NCBI GenBank assembly: GCA_009702645.1
Contig: WLHO01000034.1
Location: 1-7,200, forward strand
Reading direction: 5' to 3'
From: Actinomycetota bacterium
Lineage (GTDB): Bacteria; Actinomycetota; Actinomycetes; Actinomycetales; Microbacteriaceae
Length of the DNA stretch: 7,200 nucleotides
Part shown: positions 6,111 through 7,200 of the stretch, piece by piece
Layout: each line of letters opens with the position of its first letter
Position numbering within the stretch: position 1 is the stretch's first letter
Position numbers and translations under genes: made by a program
The notes under the pieces: generated by a model
The model's input: only the letters and a program-made list of their open reading frames with translations
What the model was told of the DNA's origin: nothing
Database searches by the model: none

Positions 6111-6118
6111 CCACAGAA

Positions 6119-7200
6119 TTGACCAAGCCAGAACTTGACCCAACTTCGCTGAGTCGTAAGAACAACTACAACAATCAGTTCCTGTTCGACCCGCCGGCGA
6201 CACTTTCCCCTGCCAAGGCAAAGAAGAAGCGAATTCGCGAAAAGCGTCTGACCTTCTTTACTGCTACTTCGGTTGCATTGCTCGGCGCAATTGTCGGAGC
6301 TTCGGTAGGCGCTGGTGCAGGAGTAGTTGCACACAACTACCTCACTCGACCAGCTGCGATTGTGGTCAACAATCTAGAAAATGTTAACTGGGCTACCGCC
6401 GCATCGGCCACGGCTGCCCCTGCAGTTGTCACCATCCGAGTAGCTGGCTCAACCTCCGGGGGCAATGGCTCTGGCGTAGTGCTATCAAGCGATGGCTACA
6501 TCCTGACCAATGCTCACGTAGTCAGTATCAACGGAAGTACCGAGAATGTTCGACTCTCAGTTAGAACCAATGACGGGGGAGTGTTTCCTGCCAAGCTAGT
6601 TGGTGCAGACCCAACCAATGATCTTGCGGTTGTGAAAATCGAGCCAACCAAGCCGCTTACTCCGATTGTGTTTGCAGACTCTTCGTTGATTAACGTCGGT
6701 GACGAAGTGGTTGCAATTGGTGCTCCTCTGGGACTCGAAGCCACAGTAACGCGCGGAATAATCTCTGCTCTAAACCGCACTATTCAGGTGGCTTCGTCAG
6801 AGTCTCCAGATCAAAGCAGTCTTGAGTTTTGGTCGGGCGACGCAGGAAGACCTATCAACCTGAGCGTAATTCAGACCGATGCTGCTATTAACCCAGGAAA
6901 CTCCGGTGGCGCACTGGTCAACGATAAAGGTGAGCTAGTTGGCATAAACGTAGCTATCGCAAGCGCGGGTTCATTCTCCCAGTCAGGAAACATCGGAGTG
7001 GGTTTTGCGATTCCAGCTAACGTTGCCAAGCGCATTGCAGCTGAAATCATCGAAACCGGAGATGCAAGTCACGGTTTACTCGGTGCGCTGGTATCTGACG
7101 CTATGTCATCTGATGACGGCGCGGGCTTTCCCATCGGAGTCACCGTTGTTGATTTGACACCTGGCGGAGCAGCCGAAGAAGCTGGAATCTTGCCAGGGGA
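6119..7200 (+). CDS. HtrA/DegP-family membrane-anchored serine protease (3' end beyond window)
   Basis: An open frame of 360 codons runs off the window. The start is TTG 6119 behind AAAGG (6106-6110); GTG 6095 would add eight residues. The N-terminus is about 43 residues, polar, with a Lys/Arg cluster (AKKKRIREKR), then one transmembrane segment at about 44-71 rich in Gly/Ala/Val. This places the protease domain outside the cell. The S1C trypsin-like domain has the complete catalytic triad: His133 in TNAHVV, Asp168 in TNDLAVVKI and Ser262 in NPGNSGGAL. GSGVVLSSDGYILTN and GVGFAIPAN are further HtrA hallmarks. From about residue 318 a PDZ domain begins (GLLGALVSDAM, VVDLTPGGAAEEAGI) and is cut by the window edge. 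The role is cleavage of misfolded or specific exported proteins under envelope stress, known for the family. It follows the PKD protein by 95 bp with no terminator visible between them, so partial co-transcription is possible. Confidence 0.95.
   Translation, partial: MTKPELDPTSLSRKNNYNNQFLFDPPATLSPAKAKKKRIREKRLTFFTATSVALLGAIVGASVGAGAGVVAHNYLTRPAAIVVNNLENVNWATAASATAAPAVVTIRVAGSTSGGNGSGVVLSSDGYILTNAHVVSINGSTENVRLSVRTNDGGVFPAKLVGADPTNDLAVVKIEPTKPLTPIVFADSSLINVGDEVVAIGAPLGLEATVTRGIISALNRTIQVASSESPDQSSLEFWSGDAGRPINLSVIQTDAAINPGNSGGALVNDKGELVGINVAIASAGSFSQSGNIGVGFAIPANVAKRIAAEIIETGDASHGLLGALVSDAMSSDDGAGFPIGVTVVDLTPGGAAEEAGILPG

Noticed and set aside
6029..6780. Minus-strand frames of 101 and 88 codons opposite htrA
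   Set aside because: The opposite strand encodes an HtrA protease with a complete catalytic triad in one continuous frame, so these are antisense shadows.

Overview
The window looks like a chromosomal segment of a high-GC-lineage Gram-positive bacterium (Actinomycetota) with a fairly balanced base composition. It most resembles the small-genome Microbacteriaceae of the freshwater Rhodoluna/Aquiluna type, although that assignment is inference. The grounds are the block DUF2342 zinc metalloprotease <-> PDZ/Lon-like membrane protease -> UPF0182 giant membrane protein, which is a recurrent actinobacterial neighbourhood (the same order is known as Rv3195-Rv3194c-Rv3193c in Mycobacterium tuberculosis). 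Frequent TTG starts, a likely leaderless mRNA and a tRNA gene that encodes its own CCA also fit.

Layout. 1-689 (minus) is the N-terminal part of a DUF2342 zinc-dependent metalloprotease-like gene that runs off the left edge. A 167-bp divergent intergenic region follows. 857-1948 (plus) encodes a membrane-anchored PDZ plus Lon-type Ser/Lys protease. After 14 bp, 1963-4833 (plus) encodes a 956-residue UPF0182 protein with seven N-terminal membrane spans and a very large exported domain. 4878-4954 is the initiator tRNA-fMet, with its own likely promoter and a very strong intrinsic terminator at 4960-4987. 5040-6023 (plus) encodes a secreted protein with a signal peptide, Ser-rich and Pro/Lys-rich linkers and a PKD-like domain, probably read from a leaderless transcript. 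After a 95-bp gap containing a striking nested inverted repeat, an HtrA/DegP-family membrane-anchored serine protease starts at TTG 6119 and runs off the right edge just inside its PDZ domain. No gene-free stretch exceeds 300 bases.

How it fits together. Apart from the tRNA, every gene encodes a protein that is exported, membrane-bound or linked by neighbourhood to the envelope. Three are protease families: DUF2342, Lon-like PDZ and HtrA. The PDZ protease and UPF0182 form a tight two-gene operon and very likely work in the same envelope process, which is not known for UPF0182. The PKD protein and HtrA gene lie in the same direction with no terminator visible between them, so partial co-transcription is possible. 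I see no mobile element, CRISPR array, phage gene or obvious novel defence system. The least explained items are the PKD/Pro-Lys secreted protein and the operator-like nested palindrome in front of htrA.
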